64,000 nucleotides of DNA, taken from the NCBI RefSeq assembly GCF_900182985.1, contig NZ_FXUY01000001.1:1860001-1924000 (forward strand), read 5' to 3'. Every line of letters starts with the position of its first letter. Within the stretch, counting starts at the first letter, position 1. The notes beneath the pieces are model-generated. The model made no database searches and had not been told where the DNA came from. It worked only from the letters and a program-made list of their open reading frames with translations. The position numbers and the translations under genes were made by a program. The stretch comes from Pseudomonas helmanticensis (GTDB lineage: Bacteria; Pseudomonadota; Gammaproteobacteria; Pseudomonadales; Pseudomonadaceae). Below are positions 26,774 through 35,717 of this stretch, one piece after another.

Positions 26774-26903
26774 TTGGCGAGGGAGTTTGTTCCCGCTGGG
26801 CTGCGAAGCTGCGCCAAAACCGGATAGTCCGTTTCCCTCAGACATAGCGCACGCCCCGGATTACGACGACTGCGTTGCCGAGCGGGAGCAAGCTTCCTTG
26901 CCA
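26774..26903. repeat. Degenerate hairpin repeat, family C
   Basis: Diverged arms TTGGCGAGGGAGTTTGTTCC and CGGGAGCAAGCTTCCTTGCC flank a longer middle than in the other copies. The stretches 26640-26770 and 26905-27020 show nothing recognisable. Confidence 0.65.
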
Positions 26904-27028
26904 CGGGTGCGGGGTTCACGTCCTACAGGTCAGTTGTCGCTGCCAGAATTGCTGCCTAGAGTGCGTCTGTCGCTGAGCAAATTCAGCACCAGGGTTTCGC
27001 AGCCCTGACGATACGTGTAGTAACCTAG

Positions 27029-27156
27029 CGCCCCCGAAAAACGGTGGCGGTCGCACTAGCGCCCGAAATCCGTCAATGGTGGCTGTGTGTGGGAGATCTT
27101 CGGGTCTGCCGGGTTCCTCGTATCCTCGGTCTGCGAACCCGCACACAGCTACCACC
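27029..27156 (+). ncRNA. Candidate structured RNA leader of DUF3077-type gene
   Basis: A hairpin CGCCCCCG-AAAAA-CGGTGGCG (27029-27049) is followed by a single-stranded linker. A closed three-way structure then spans 27078-27156: outer stem GGTGGCTGTGTG with CACACAGCTACC, a UUCG-capped hairpin AGATCTTCGGGTCT, and a stem CGGGTTC/GAACCCG. It ends 58 bases before the DUF3077-type start. I recall similar leaders before this gene family in other Pseudomonas, but the function is unknown to me. Confidence 0.7.
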
Positions 27157-27214
27157 CTTCGACTCGCAGCGAATGGCAGTAGCTTCTCTCCCAGTTACGA
27201 GGAAGTTTTAGTTT

Positions 27215-27493
27215 ATGCCAACGGATAAAACGCTTAGCCACTACGCAAAAATGTCCCACCCCGCCACTGACCACCCCGTCCTCCTCATCGACGCCAACGC
27301 TCCACTGCGCGACCTACACGCCTGCGCCGCCGAACGCCTCAACGCCGTTCTGAAATACCTCGACCTAATCGCCTGTACCCGCCTCCAAGACCACTCGGAG
27401 CACGACATCAACACCGTTACCAATATCGCCAGAATCATGGTGCAGGATGTGAGTGATGTTTTTCGGGTGATTGAAAAGCGGGGGGATACGTAA
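27215..27493 (+). CDS. DUF3077/DUF6124-type small protein
   Basis: This is a 92-residue soluble, mostly helical protein (PVLLIDANAPLRDLHACAAERLNAVLKYLDLIA...) of a Pseudomonas-specific family of unknown function. Members are usually found as single genes or small clusters behind a conserved leader, as here. GAGGAAG lies nine bases before the ATG at 27215. Downstream is an 11-bp hairpin and then the AT-rich island. Confidence 0.85.
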   Translation: MPTDKTLSHYAKMSHPATDHPVLLIDANAPLRDLHACAAERLNAVLKYLDLIACTRLQDHSEHDINTVTNIARIMVQDVSDVFRVIEKRGDT

Positions 27494-27507
27494 AAACACC
27501 TACCGAA

Positions 27508-27544
27508 AGCGCTCAATAACAACTCCACCTTTTATTATTGAGCG
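27508..27544. terminator. Hairpin between DUF3077-type gene and AT-rich operon
   Basis: Perfect 11-base arms GCGCTCAATAA and TTATTGAGCGC with a 15-base loop. It lies between the convergent 3' ends of the DUF3077-type gene and the metallopeptidase-like gene. No long T-run, so termination is inferred from place and stem. Confidence 0.6.
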
Positions 27545-27619
27545 CACACTTAGAAACTGAAAAAATATCAAGCAAAAAGCATGTATAAATCATTGAACTC
27601 ATACAACTCACGAAATAAC

Positions 27620-29326
27620 TCAAAAAAAACTCCAAAACGCCAACAAACAACCAAACGCAGTTACAACACCATCAACATTAAATCCAGCTTCTCTAGCCTC
27701 AGCGGTAGAAATAAATTTACACGAAGTCTGTTTTTCCCATTTGTTTTGCAGGACTGCCATCGCCCTATTTGCGTTTTTGCTAATCGGTCTAAAAATGCAA
27801 TTGCCTAGAACACTATCACCACGCATCATTTTTAGAAAAACAGTAGGAAGCTCATCAGCACTACCATCATAATCCTGTTCTCTTATATACAAACAAACAT
27901 CAGCCGCAGCAACCTCCCCCAGCTTTATTCCAGTATCCATAACACTTGACCAGTCGCCTACAGGATAAAAGACGGATCGATCATGCCATCTATTACTAAT
28001 ATGCCTCGGATAAGTTTCAAAAGGTTCAGGTCTACGAATCGTACCGAAAGATAACACAAGCAACTCTGGCTCTACACCGATCCACTCGCCCTCATCCATC
28101 AAATACAACCATTGCATAACATCAGCATACGAACTCTGAACCGCGAAGCATGGAACGTTGTCTATAACAACATTACTGATCGAAACATCAACTTCTAACG
28201 AGACGATCGACCAAAAAGAATTCTCATCATATGGATCGGCACACACTACAACAAGCTTTTTGGCTTGAAGGAAAAATGGAAAATTCGAAAACTCTTGCAA
28301 CTCCAAATAAGGAACACTCACAACCTCAGCATTCGCAATAAGAGTTGCAGACTGACGCCGAGCTGCGACTATAGACTCCCCATCCGTATACGAATCCAAG
28401 AAATCCTTGATATCCGTGGAAAACAAACCATCCAAACCATCAAACTCTTGACGATTAGTTGGTTGAAACTCGTACTCCAAGCCTAATTCCAGGCATTTTT
28501 TTGTAAGAGAATCTAGCGCCGCAACTTTTCTATCGCCCGACAAATATTCGAAAATATTCTGCTCAACTAGCCACGCTTCAACTGTCCGACAAATAATCAG
28601 ATCCAGTAAATGCCCCGCTATTGGTATTCGAATCCACTCATCTTCTGCATCTAAATTCCAAGGTTCAATTTTTTTACTCAGAAAAAAATCAGATGCAGCA
28701 TCATCAATGACTTTTCTTAGCGATTTCGCTTTTCCTTTTTCTAAGTATTCAAGAATTGTTTCCAACCGATAGTTCGGCTGATACTCAGGTCTTAATTTTC
28801 TATAACTCGGCCAATTTTTTGAAAAAAACCTTTCTAAAAAAAGCGAGCCAAATGAGAAATGAGCAACTGTTGATAAAACCAAAACTTGTAAATTAGTGCT
28901 ACCAAAATGTGGATCTATGACTTTTGAAGCCGTCTCATAGTATTTTAAATATTCGGGAGGCAAGAAGCCTTGTGCAACTTCTGCCTCCGCTACGGAAAGC
29001 ATTTTAAGCCCAATGTAAGTCGCTGCGACCTCATGCGCAGTCACAGAAGACTCATACAATGTTTGGGAGGTAATCTTTATCCTTCTTGCGACCCTCTTAT
29101 CAACTTTAGCACCTTGCTCTAAAATCCTATCCAAAACACTCAACAGAAAAGCATCTGCAGTTTTAAGGTAAATTGCCTCGTGTGCCTGCTCATGGTGAAA
29201 AACTGCGTCATTATTCAAAAAGTCTAAATTAATTGTTGCCTTTTGGCCATCATGCCAACCAGCCACCTGCGGAGCGTGCACGACCCCAAACGGGACTGGT
29301 CTTCTTTTAGGATTTGATACCGACAT
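27620..29326 (-). CDS. Putative HExxH metallopeptidase-like protein of unknown family
   Basis: This 568-residue protein does not belong to a family I can name. Near the N-terminus FHHEQAHE contains an HExxH zinc-peptidase motif (residues 45-49). About 50 residues later, VTAHEVAATYIGLK offers Glu99 as a gluzincin-like third ligand. The rest is mixed alpha/beta, with no signal peptide or clear membrane span. ATG ending at 29326 has GTGAGG upstream and begins 9 bases after the previous gene. Base composition is far more AT-rich than the flanks, a sign of horizontal transfer. It is the last and largest gene of a three-gene unit and would be its likely effector. Activity is unproven. Confidence 0.75.
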   Translation of the reverse strand: MSVSNPKRRPVPFGVVHAPQVAGWHDGQKATINLDFLNNDAVFHHEQAHEAIYLKTADAFLLSVLDRILEQGAKVDKRVARRIKITSQTLYESSVTAHEVAATYIGLKMLSVAEAEVAQGFLPPEYLKYYETASKVIDPHFGSTNLQVLVLSTVAHFSFGSLFLERFFSKNWPSYRKLRPEYQPNYRLETILEYLEKGKAKSLRKVIDDAASDFFLSKKIEPWNLDAEDEWIRIPIAGHLLDLIICRTVEAWLVEQNIFEYLSGDRKVAALDSLTKKCLELGLEYEFQPTNRQEFDGLDGLFSTDIKDFLDSYTDGESIVAARRQSATLIANAEVVSVPYLELQEFSNFPFFLQAKKLVVVCADPYDENSFWSIVSLEVDVSISNVVIDNVPCFAVQSSYADVMQWLYLMDEGEWIGVEPELLVLSFGTIRRPEPFETYPRHISNRWHDRSVFYPVGDWSSVMDTGIKLGEVAAADVCLYIREQDYDGSADELPTVFLKMMRGDSVLGNCIFRPISKNANRAMAVLQNKWEKQTSCKFISTAEAREAGFNVDGVVTAFGCLLAFWSFF

Positions 29327-29335
29327 GTCAAAACC

Positions 29336-29728
29336 TCACTGAAACAACTTGACCACCCCAATTACAAACCCAAATATCCAAACAAGCGTCCAAACTGAAC
29401 TCAGTCTAGTCACGCTTAACATAACCTCATTATACTTATCATAAACATCAAGATCTCCGGAAATTTCAACGACTACAGGAAGAGACATATATAACGCAAT
29501 CAACGTCGCAAGTAGCAATGCTGCAAAACAACTAACTGTTAAATAATCCAAGCTTGGACTAGCCACAGAAAATTTCAGCAAAGCTGCAAAAAGCCCCAAA
29601 GTACCAGTTGAAACCCCCAAAAAGTGCTTTCCTAGTTCATGACGCTTAGCTGGGCCTTTTTTCAGTTCATCCTTAAATGCATCTCGAACGCCACTTGCTA
29701 CATCCTCACCATTCAGGCGCATACTCAT
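29336..29728 (-). CDS. Three-helix membrane protein of the AT-rich operon
   Basis: This is a 130-residue protein with a soluble charged N-terminus (residues 1-33, GEDVASGVRDAFKDELKKGPAKRHELG). Three hydrophobic segments follow, near 36-55, 60-85 and 105-127. I do not recognise the family. The start ATG overlaps the zinc-ribbon gene stop in an ATGA arrangement; a GTG four codons further up is rejected for that reason. The metallopeptidase-like gene follows after 9 bases. The layout suggests a membrane partner or anchor for the neighbouring proteins. Confidence 0.75.
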   Translation of the reverse strand: MSMRLNGEDVASGVRDAFKDELKKGPAKRHELGKHFLGVSTGTLGLFAALLKFSVASPSLDYLTVSCFAALLLATLIALYMSLPVVVEISGDLDVYDKYNEVMLSVTRLSSVWTLVWIFGFVIGVVKLFQ

Positions 29729-29913
29729 TTCAGCTCCCACTCATAATAAGATTTATGGCAAATAGGGCACTCTACCGGCTTATCCTTTACAGTCAGTAGC
29801 ATAGCGAACCCTCGATTCCTTTTTGGATAACCACTCAAACCCTTATTCTTATTTTTTTCTCCAAAATCAACTAGCCCTGCACAACCATCAACTTTGCAAT
29901 TATAAAAAGCCAA
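29725..29913 (-). CDS. Small zinc-ribbon protein of the AT-rich operon (TTG start)
   Basis: This is a 62-residue protein with an N-terminal CX4C (NCKVDGCAG) and a C-terminal CX2C (ECPICHKSYYEWELK), spaced to form one zinc ribbon. No ATG is available in frame. The start is a TTG with an excellent GGAGGTG Shine-Dalgarno sequence, and a nearby ATG is out of frame. It is the first gene of the operon and is translationally coupled to the membrane protein. Binding to nucleic acid or protein is possible; nothing else can be inferred. The 266-base gap up to the cupin regulator is AT-rich and holds only a terminator. Confidence 0.72.
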   Translation of the reverse strand: MAFYNCKVDGCAGLVDFGEKNKNKGLSGYPKRNRGFAMLLTVKDKPVECPICHKSYYEWELK

Positions 29914-30111
29914 CTTTCCACCTCCAACTCACCATAAAGCCAAAAACACATTAATCAACTAAAGAGCAATAACGCACGAAACATTACTTAAACCATCGCG
30001 ACCTTTACTCTTACGCTGCACACCTCAAAAACTTTTTTGGATCCAAATGATGGCACACCAACCATCACAATGAACATCGTCCAAGACCAAATTGATAGAA
30101 ATTTCGGACAT

Positions 30112-30137
30112 AAAAAAACCGCATCTCTGCGGTTTCT
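30112..30137. terminator. Rho-independent terminator of the cupin-HTH gene
   Basis: Stem AAACCGCA/TGCGGTTT with a short TCTC loop. On the minus strand it is followed by a run of T (the AAAAAAA at 30112), fitting termination of the gene ending at 30180. Confidence 0.85.
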
Positions 30138-30179
30138 TACACAAAATTCGTTTCCGTATGATCGATAAAATAGCGTTCC

Positions 30180-30728
30180 CTAAAAATTCGCCGGCGTATT
30201 CGCACTAATAATCTCAGCCTCATCCGCTCCAATATTCCGGAACTTATGCGGCAACGTAGTCGGAAAGTAATACCCATCCCCCGCATTCAACACGCTCACC
30301 GACCCATCCACAGTCAACTCCACCGTGCCACGCGTAACCAGCCCACACTCCTCGCCTTCCGCATGCACAATCGGCTCTTCCCCGGAACTCGCGCCCGGTG
30401 CGTATTGCTCGCGCAGCAGACGCATCTGGCGGCTGGGCACGGAAGCGCCGATCAGCAGCAGGCGCAGGCCGTGGCGGCCGAGATCGGGTTGTTCGTTGGC
30501 GCGGAAGACGTATTGGTGCTCGCGCGGGGGTTGGTCGAAGGTGAAAAAGTCGGCCAGGGACATCGGGATGCCTTCGAGCAGCTTTTTCAGCGAGCTGACG
30601 GAAGGACTGACACGATTCTGTTCGATCAGGGAGATGGTGGCATTGGTCACGCCGCTACGCCGGGCCAGCTCGCGCTGGGAGAGTTTGTAGCTTTCGCGTA
30701 CTAGTTTGAGTCGAGAACCCGTATCCAT
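30180..30728 (-). CDS. puuR: XRE-cupin transcriptional regulator, PuuR-like
   Basis: This is a 182-residue protein with an N-terminal lambda-repressor-type helix-turn-helix (LSQRELARRSGVTNATISLIEQNRVSPS, residues 17-45) and a C-terminal cupin domain (HAEGEECGLVTRGTVELTVDG...GDGYYFPTTLPHKF). This layout matches PuuR, which represses polyamine catabolism genes. The following genes on the same strand are PuuB-, PuuC- and PuuA-type enzymes, so control of them is likely. AAGG lies eight bases before the ATG. Confidence 0.82.
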   Translation of the reverse strand: MDTGSRLKLVRESYKLSQRELARRSGVTNATISLIEQNRVSPSVSSLKKLLEGIPMSLADFFTFDQPPREHQYVFRANEQPDLGRHGLRLLLIGASVPSRQMRLLREQYAPGASSGEEPIVHAEGEECGLVTRGTVELTVDGSVSVLNAGDGYYFPTTLPHKFRNIGADEAEIISANTPANF

Positions 30729-30927
30729 GACAGCCTTATGTGAGAACGACTTAAGGGCGATGGGGGTGGGTGGCGGGTGACGCGCCGTGGGCGCGGATCA
30801 CGTTGCTCCCGTGTCCCGGAACCGTGAAAGGCGGCTATTAAATCACGTTTGCTGGTGTTGCTCAGCAGGTTCGATGGACGGTGGGTGAAATGAACCTGCC
30901 GGTGGTAATTCTGGGCTGAATACAAAA

Positions 30928-31019
30928 CCTGTGGGAGCTGGCTTGCCAGCGATTGGGTGGCACATTCAACATCCCTTTTGCTGAAAGACCGCCATCGCTG
31001 GCAAGCCAGCTCCCACAGG
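30928..31019. repeat. REP/REPIN hairpin (family A)
   Basis: Inverted arms CCTGTGGGAGCTGGCTTGCC and complement. It lies in the 502-base gap between puuR-like and puuB-like genes. Confidence 0.92.
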
Positions 31020-31061
31020 TTTTGTGGTGTGTCAGCGGGAGTGATGGTGTCTTTTCTAACC

Positions 31062-31160
31062 TCATCGCGAGCAGGCTCACTCCTACAATTTGATCTTTGG
31101 TGTTTCAGTCGGATTGATGTTGTGTTTGCTGGCCTCATCGCTGGCAAGCCAGCTCCCACA
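31062..31160. repeat. Two REP half-elements of different subtype in direct order
   Basis: CATCGCGAGCAGGCTCACTC (31062) and CATCGCTGGCAAGCCAGCTC (31134) lie in the same orientation, so no simple hairpin forms. The remaining spacer up to 31230 shows nothing else. Confidence 0.75.
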
Positions 31161-31230
31161 TTTGGATATCAGGGAGTGTTGCGATAAGAAAAACCGGCGG
31201 GGTCTTGGGGGCCGCCGCCGGGGAGGTAAC

Positions 31231-32514
31231 CTAGATGCCGAAACGGTCGCGCAACGAGTAGTAGACGGCGCCGAGGGCGGTCAGTGGCGCCGAGAAGGTG
31301 CGGCCGCCGAGCATTGGCATGTGCGGCAACGAGGCGAAGGCGTCGAAACGCTCGGCATCGCCACGGATCATTTCCGAGATCAGCTTGCCGGCGAGGTGCG
31401 AGCAGGTGACGCCGTGGCCGCTGTAGCCTTGCATGTAGTAGGCGTTTTTCTCGATGCGGCCGAATTGCGGCATGCGTGACATGGTCAGCAGGAAATTGCC
31501 GGTCCAGCGGTAGTCGATCTTGACGTCTTTGAGCTGCGGGAAGGTCTTGAGGATCTTCGGCCGGATCAGTTGTTCGATGTCGTCCGGTTCGCGCGCGCCG
31601 TAGACCACGCCGCCGCCGTAGAGCAGACGGTTGTCGGCAGTCAGACGGTAGTAATCCAACAGATAGTTACAGTCTTCGACGCAGTAGTTGTTGGTGATCA
31701 GGCTGCGCGCCTGTTTCTCGGTCAACGGTTCGGTGACGACGATCTGCGAGCCGCACGGCATGCTTTTCGCGGTCACACGGTTGTCGAGGCCTTGCGGCAG
31801 GTAGGCGTTGCCGGCGATCAGCAGGTACTTGGCGCGGACCTGACCTTTGGCGGTGCGCACGGTAATCGGCTCGCCGTAAGTGATTTCCACGGCAGCGGAC
31901 TGTTCGTAGATCTTGCCGCCCAGACGCACGATGGCTGCGGCTTCACCGAGTGCCAGGTTCAGTGGGTGAACGTGGCCGCCCTGCATGTCGAGCAGACCAC
32001 CGACGTAGGCGTCAGAGCCGACTTCACGACGAATGTCGGCTGCGTCGAGCATCTTCAGATTGCGGTTGCCGTAACGCTCCCAACCGCGTTTCTGCTCGGC
32101 CAGACCATTGAGTTGTTTCTTGTTCATCGCTGCGAAGATGCCGCCCGGGCGGTAGTCGCATTGGATGTCGTATTCCTTGATGCGCGAACGGATGATGTCG
32201 GCGCCTTCGAAGATCATGCTGCCGAGAATTTCTGCAGTCTTGTCGCCGTAGCGCTCTTCGATCACATCGACGTCGCGGCTGTACGAGTTGACCAGTTGAC
32301 CGCCATTGCGACCGCTGGCGCCGTAGCCGACTTTCGCCGCTTCCAGCACCGTCACTTTATAGCCGGCTTCGGTCAGGAACAGTGCCGAGGACAGGCCGGT
32401 ATAGCCCGCGCCGATGATGCAGACATCGCACTCGACCGACTCTTGCAGAACCGGAAAGTCGATGACTTCGTTGCGGGTGGCGGCGTAGTAGCTGTTTACG
32501 TGTTGCTGTTTCAT
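31231..32514 (-). CDS. puuB: FAD-dependent gamma-glutamylputrescine oxidoreductase (PuuB-type)
   Basis: This is a 427-residue DAO-family flavoprotein, paralogous to the product of 19233-20516. FAD-binding motif [20 protein letters not shown] near residue 32, then [16 protein letters not shown]-terminal block [16 protein letters not shown] near residue 375. It would oxidise a gamma-glutamylated amine to its aldehyde for the PuuC-type dehydrogenase encoded 50 bases upstream. The start ATG ending at 32514 has GGAG ten bases upstream; the longer frame is rejected. Confidence 0.87.
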   Translation of the reverse strand: MKQQHVNSYYAATRNEVIDFPVLQESVECDVCIIGAGYTGLSSALFLTEAGYKVTVLEAAKVGYGASGRNGGQLVNSYSRDVDVIEERYGDKTAEILGSMIFEGADIIRSRIKEYDIQCDYRPGGIFAAMNKKQLNGLAEQKRGWERYGNRNLKMLDAADIRREVGSDAYVGGLLDMQGGHVHPLNLALGEAAAIVRLGGKIYEQSAAVEITYGEPITVRTAKGQVRAKYLLIAGNAYLPQGLDNRVTAKSMPCGSQIVVTEPLTEKQARSLITNNYCVEDCNYLLDYYRLTADNRLLYGGGVVYGAREPDDIEQLIRPKILKTFPQLKDVKIDYRWTGNFLLTMSRMPQFGRIEKNAYYMQGYSGHGVTCSHLAGKLISEMIRGDAERFDAFASLPHMPMLGGRTFSAPLTALGAVYYSLRDRFGI

Positions 32515-32563
32515 ACGTTTCTCCGAGGGCCGGCAATAGAAGGCGACCACCGCTGTAATAGAG

Positions 32564-34054
32564 TCAGAGCTTGATCCAGGTCGCTTTCAGCTCGGTGTAC
32601 TTGTCGAACGCGTGCAGCGATTTATCGCGGCCGTTGCCCGACTGTTTGAAGCCACCGAACGGTGCAGTCATGTCGCCGCCGTCGTACTGGTTGACCCACA
32701 CGCTGCCGGCGCGCAGGCCACGGGCGAAGGTGTGCGCCTTGCTCAGGTTGCTGGTCCAGACACCGGCGGCGAGGCCGAAGATGCTGTCGTTGGCGATCTG
32801 CAGCGCTTCTTCAGCAGTGTCGAAGGTGATCAGCGACAGCACCGGGCCGAAGATTTCTTCCTGAGCGATGGTCATCGCGTTGGTCACGCCGTCGAAGAGC
32901 GCCGGTTGCACATAGAGGCCACCGGTTTCTTCGAGGGTGCGTTGGCCGCCAGCGATCAGCTCGGCGCCCTGCTCACGACCGATGCTGATGTAGCGCAGCA
33001 CGTTGTCGAGTTGACGCTGATCGACCACGGCGCCGACGGTGGTCGCCGGATCCAGTGAATGACCCGGTTTCCAAGCTTGCAGCGCTTCCACCAGCAGTGG
33101 AATGAACTGCTCGCGGATCGAGCGCTCGACCAGCAGGCGCGAACCCGCCGTGCACACTTCGCCCTGGTTGAAGGCAATGGCGCCGGCCGCTGCTTGTGCT
33201 GCCGCGCGCAAATCCGGTGCGTCGGCAAACACGACGTTCGGGCTCTTGCCCCCTGCTTCGAGCCAGACGCGTTTCATGTTGCTAAGGCCTGCATAAATCA
33301 TCAGTTGCTTGGCGATCGCCGTGGAGCCGGTGAAGGCCAGCACGTCGACGTCCATGTGCAACGCCAACGCCTTGCCGACGGTGTGACCGAAGCCTGGCAG
33401 GACGTTGAACACGCCTTTCGGAATGCCGGCATCCAGCGCCAGTTGGGCGATGCGGATCGCGGTCAGCGGCGATTTTTCCGAAGGCTTGAGAATGAACGAG
33501 TTGCCCGCTGCCAGCGCTGGGGCGAATTTCCAGCTGGCCATGATCAACGGGAAGTTCCACGGCACGATGGCGGCGACGACGCCGGAAGGCTCGCGAGTAA
33601 TCAGGCCGAGTTGGTCGTGCGGGGTGGCGGCGACTTCGTCGTAGATCTTGTCGATGGCTTCGGCGCTCCAGCGGATCGCGTTGGCGGTCGCCGGGATGTC
33701 GATGCTCATCGAGTCGCTGATCGGTTTACCCATGTCGAGGGTTTCCAGCAGCGCCAGTTCTTCCTGGTTCTGCAGGATCAGATCGGCGAAGCGAATCAGG
33801 ATGCGCTTGCGTTCGGCCGGGGCTTTTTTCGCCCACACGCCGGATTCAAAAGACTGGCGCGCGACTTCAACGGCGAGGTTGGCGTCGGCTTCATCGGTGC
33901 TGGCGACGGAGGCCAGAAAACGGCCGTCAACGGGGCTCAGGCATTCGAACGTATCGCCACTGATGGCCGGGCGGTATTCACCATTGATGAACGCGCGGGC
34001 TTCGATGGTCAGGGACTGGAAGCGTTGTTCCCAGTCGTTGCGGGTCGTTGTCAT
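32564..34054 (-). CDS. puuC: Gamma-glutamyl-gamma-aminobutyraldehyde dehydrogenase (PuuC-type ALDH)
   Basis: This is a 496-residue NAD(P)-dependent aldehyde dehydrogenase of normal length. Cofactor region [12 protein letters not shown] near residue 158, catalytic Glu in [10 protein letters not shown] near residue 265, catalytic Cys in [12 protein letters not shown] near residue 300. In the pathway it converts the aldehyde made by PuuB to gamma-glutamyl-GABA. It sits between PuuB- and PuuA-type genes in one direction. Other aminoaldehydes could also be substrates. Confidence 0.88.
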   Translation of the reverse strand: MTTTRNDWEQRFQSLTIEARAFINGEYRPAISGDTFECLSPVDGRFLASVASTDEADANLAVEVARQSFESGVWAKKAPAERKRILIRFADLILQNQEELALLETLDMGKPISDSMSIDIPATANAIRWSAEAIDKIYDEVAATPHDQLGLITREPSGVVAAIVPWNFPLIMASWKFAPALAAGNSFILKPSEKSPLTAIRIAQLALDAGIPKGVFNVLPGFGHTVGKALALHMDVDVLAFTGSTAIAKQLMIYAGLSNMKRVWLEAGGKSPNVVFADAPDLRAAAQAAAGAIAFNQGEVCTAGSRLLVERSIREQFIPLLVEALQAWKPGHSLDPATTVGAVVDQRQLDNVLRYISIGREQGAELIAGGQRTLEETGGLYVQPALFDGVTNAMTIAQEEIFGPVLSLITFDTAEEALQIANDSIFGLAAGVWTSNLSKAHTFARGLRAGSVWVNQYDGGDMTAPFGGFKQSGNGRDKSLHAFDKYTELKATWIKL

Positions 34055-34120
34055 TGTTGTGGCTCGACAAGGGGGGATTGGGGGTGTTGTCTGGCTGCGA
34101 TGTCTGGCTTGGGATGGCTG

Positions 34121-34297
34121 CCCTCACCCTAGCCCTCTCCCGGAGGTAGAGGGGACCGACCGAAGTGTCTTGGGAGATGCACCGACCTGAATGACCGAGT
34201 CGAATATGGATTCGGCAAAAATCGTTCAGGTCGGCGGATTGCCCGAGCATCCCCGGATCAGTCCCCTCTCCCTTTGGGAGAGGGTTAGGGTGAGGGG
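34121..34297. repeat. Long palindromic repeat element, family D (about 177 bp)
   Basis: Ends CCCTCACCCTAGCCCTCTCC and GGAGAGGGTTAGGGTGAGGG are inverted. The middle holds ACCGACCTGAATGACCGAGT and a partly complementary segment, so the whole folds back. It separates puuA-type and puuC-type genes. Confidence 0.9.
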
Positions 34298-34325
34298 CTC
34301 TTCGGCTTCTGAGGGCCAGAACCCA

Positions 34326-35702
34326 TCACACCGTGTGCAGATACCAGTTGTACTCAAGGTCAGAGATCGAGTTCTCGAACTCGGCCAACTCACTTTCCTT
34401 GCACGCGACGAACACGTCGATGTACAGCGGGTCGATGTACTTGGCCATGACTTCGCTGTCGTCCAGCTCGCGCAGTGCGTCGCGCAGGTTGTTCGGCAGG
34501 CTCTGTTCGTTCTGCTCGTAGCTGTTGCCTTCGACCGGAGCACCCGGTTCGATCTGGTTGGTCAGACCGTGGTGAATACCGGCCAGCACCGAAGCCATCA
34601 GCAGGTACGGGTTGGCGTCGGCACCGGCGACACGGTGTTCGATGCGCACGGAGTCCGGCGAACCGGTCGGTACGCGCACGGCCACGGTGCGGTTGTCGAT
34701 GCCCCAGCTTGGCGAGTTCGGTACATAGAACTGCGCGCCGAAACGGCGGTACGAGTTGACGTTCGGGCAGAGGAAGGCCATTTGCGCAGGCAGGGTCTCC
34801 AGCACACCGCCGATCGCGTGACGCAGGGCGGCGTTCTGCTCGGGATCCTCGCTGGCGAAGATGTTGTTGCCTTCTTTGTCCAGGATCGAAATGTGCACGT
34901 GCAGACCGTTGCCCGCCTGGCCCGGATACGGCTTGGCCATGAAGGTGGTGTCCATCTCGTGGTCGTAGGCGATGTTCTTCACCAGACGCTTGAGCAGGAC
35001 GGCGTAGTCGCACGCCTTGATCGGGTCGGACACGTGATGCAGGTTGACTTCGAACTGCGCCGGGGCGCTTTCCTTGACGATCGCGTCAGCGGGGATGCCC
35101 TGCTCTTTCGCGCCTTCGAGGATGTCTTGGAGGCAATCGACGTATTCGTCGAGGTCGTCGATCAGGTACACCTGAGTCGATACCGGACGCTTGCCGGACA
35201 CCGGCGAACGCGGCGATTGCGGACGACCGTTCACGTTGTCCTGGTCGATCAGATAGAACTCGAGTTCAAACGCGGCGCAGATAGTCAGGCCGAGGTCATC
35301 GAATTTGCGCACGACGTTGGCCAGCACTTCACGCGGGTCAGCGAAGAACGGCTGGCCTTCGATCTCGTGCATGGTCATCAGAAGTTGTGCGGTTGGGCGC
35401 TTCTGCCACGGCTCGATGCTCAGAGTGCCGGGGATCGGATAGCAAATACGGTCAGCGTCGCCGATGTCCAGACCCAGGCCGGTGCTTTCCACCGTGGAAC
35501 CATTGATATCGAGCGCGAAAAGCGAGGCCGGCAGGTTGATACCTTTTTCGTAAACCTTATGAAGACTGGTGCGTTCGATGCGCTTGCCGCGCACCACACC
35601 GTTCATATCCGCAATCAGAAGGTCGACGTACAAAACCTCAGGATATTTCTTAAGGAATGCGTTTGCTTCGTTGAGTTGAACGGTACGCAGAGGGACCGAC
35701 AT
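34326..35702 (-). CDS. Gamma-glutamylpolyamine synthetase (PuuA/SpuI-type glutamine synthetase family)
   Basis: This is a 458-residue ligase of the glutamine synthetase superfamily. Visible blocks are AFELEFYLID near residue 142, GNGLHVHISILD near 263, NVNSYRRFG near 316 and NRTVAVRVP near 338. It lies divergently from a PuuD/SpuA-type hydrolase, an arrangement I recall for spuI-spuA in P. aeruginosa. It is a paralogue of 17720-19084, which implies two amine specificities or two induction signals. Confidence 0.85.
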   Translation of the reverse strand: MSVPLRTVQLNEANAFLKKYPEVLYVDLLIADMNGVVRGKRIERTSLHKVYEKGINLPASLFALDINGSTVESTGLGLDIGDADRICYPIPGTLSIEPWQKRPTAQLLMTMHEIEGQPFFADPREVLANVVRKFDDLGLTICAAFELEFYLIDQDNVNGRPQSPRSPVSGKRPVSTQVYLIDDLDEYVDCLQDILEGAKEQGIPADAIVKESAPAQFEVNLHHVSDPIKACDYAVLLKRLVKNIAYDHEMDTTFMAKPYPGQAGNGLHVHISILDKEGNNIFASEDPEQNAALRHAIGGVLETLPAQMAFLCPNVNSYRRFGAQFYVPNSPSWGIDNRTVAVRVPTGSPDSVRIEHRVAGADANPYLLMASVLAGIHHGLTNQIEPGAPVEGNSYEQNEQSLPNNLRDALRELDDSEVMAKYIDPLYIDVFVACKESELAEFENSISDLEYNWYLHTV

Positions 35703-35717
35703 GATGCACCTATTTAG

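Noticed and set aside
26635..27028. Search for tRNA or attachment site at the island edge
   Set aside because: No tRNA-like cloverleaf, integrase or direct repeat flanking the AT-rich island was seen by eye.
27581..27808. 75-codon plus-strand frame at the end of the AT-rich island
   Set aside because: Low-complexity Lys/Asn/Ser-rich translation antisense to the metallopeptidase-like gene, without Shine-Dalgarno sequence.
32571..34190. Plus-strand frames opposite puuC
   Set aside because: Shadow frames without start signals; the aldehyde dehydrogenase on the minus strand is full length.
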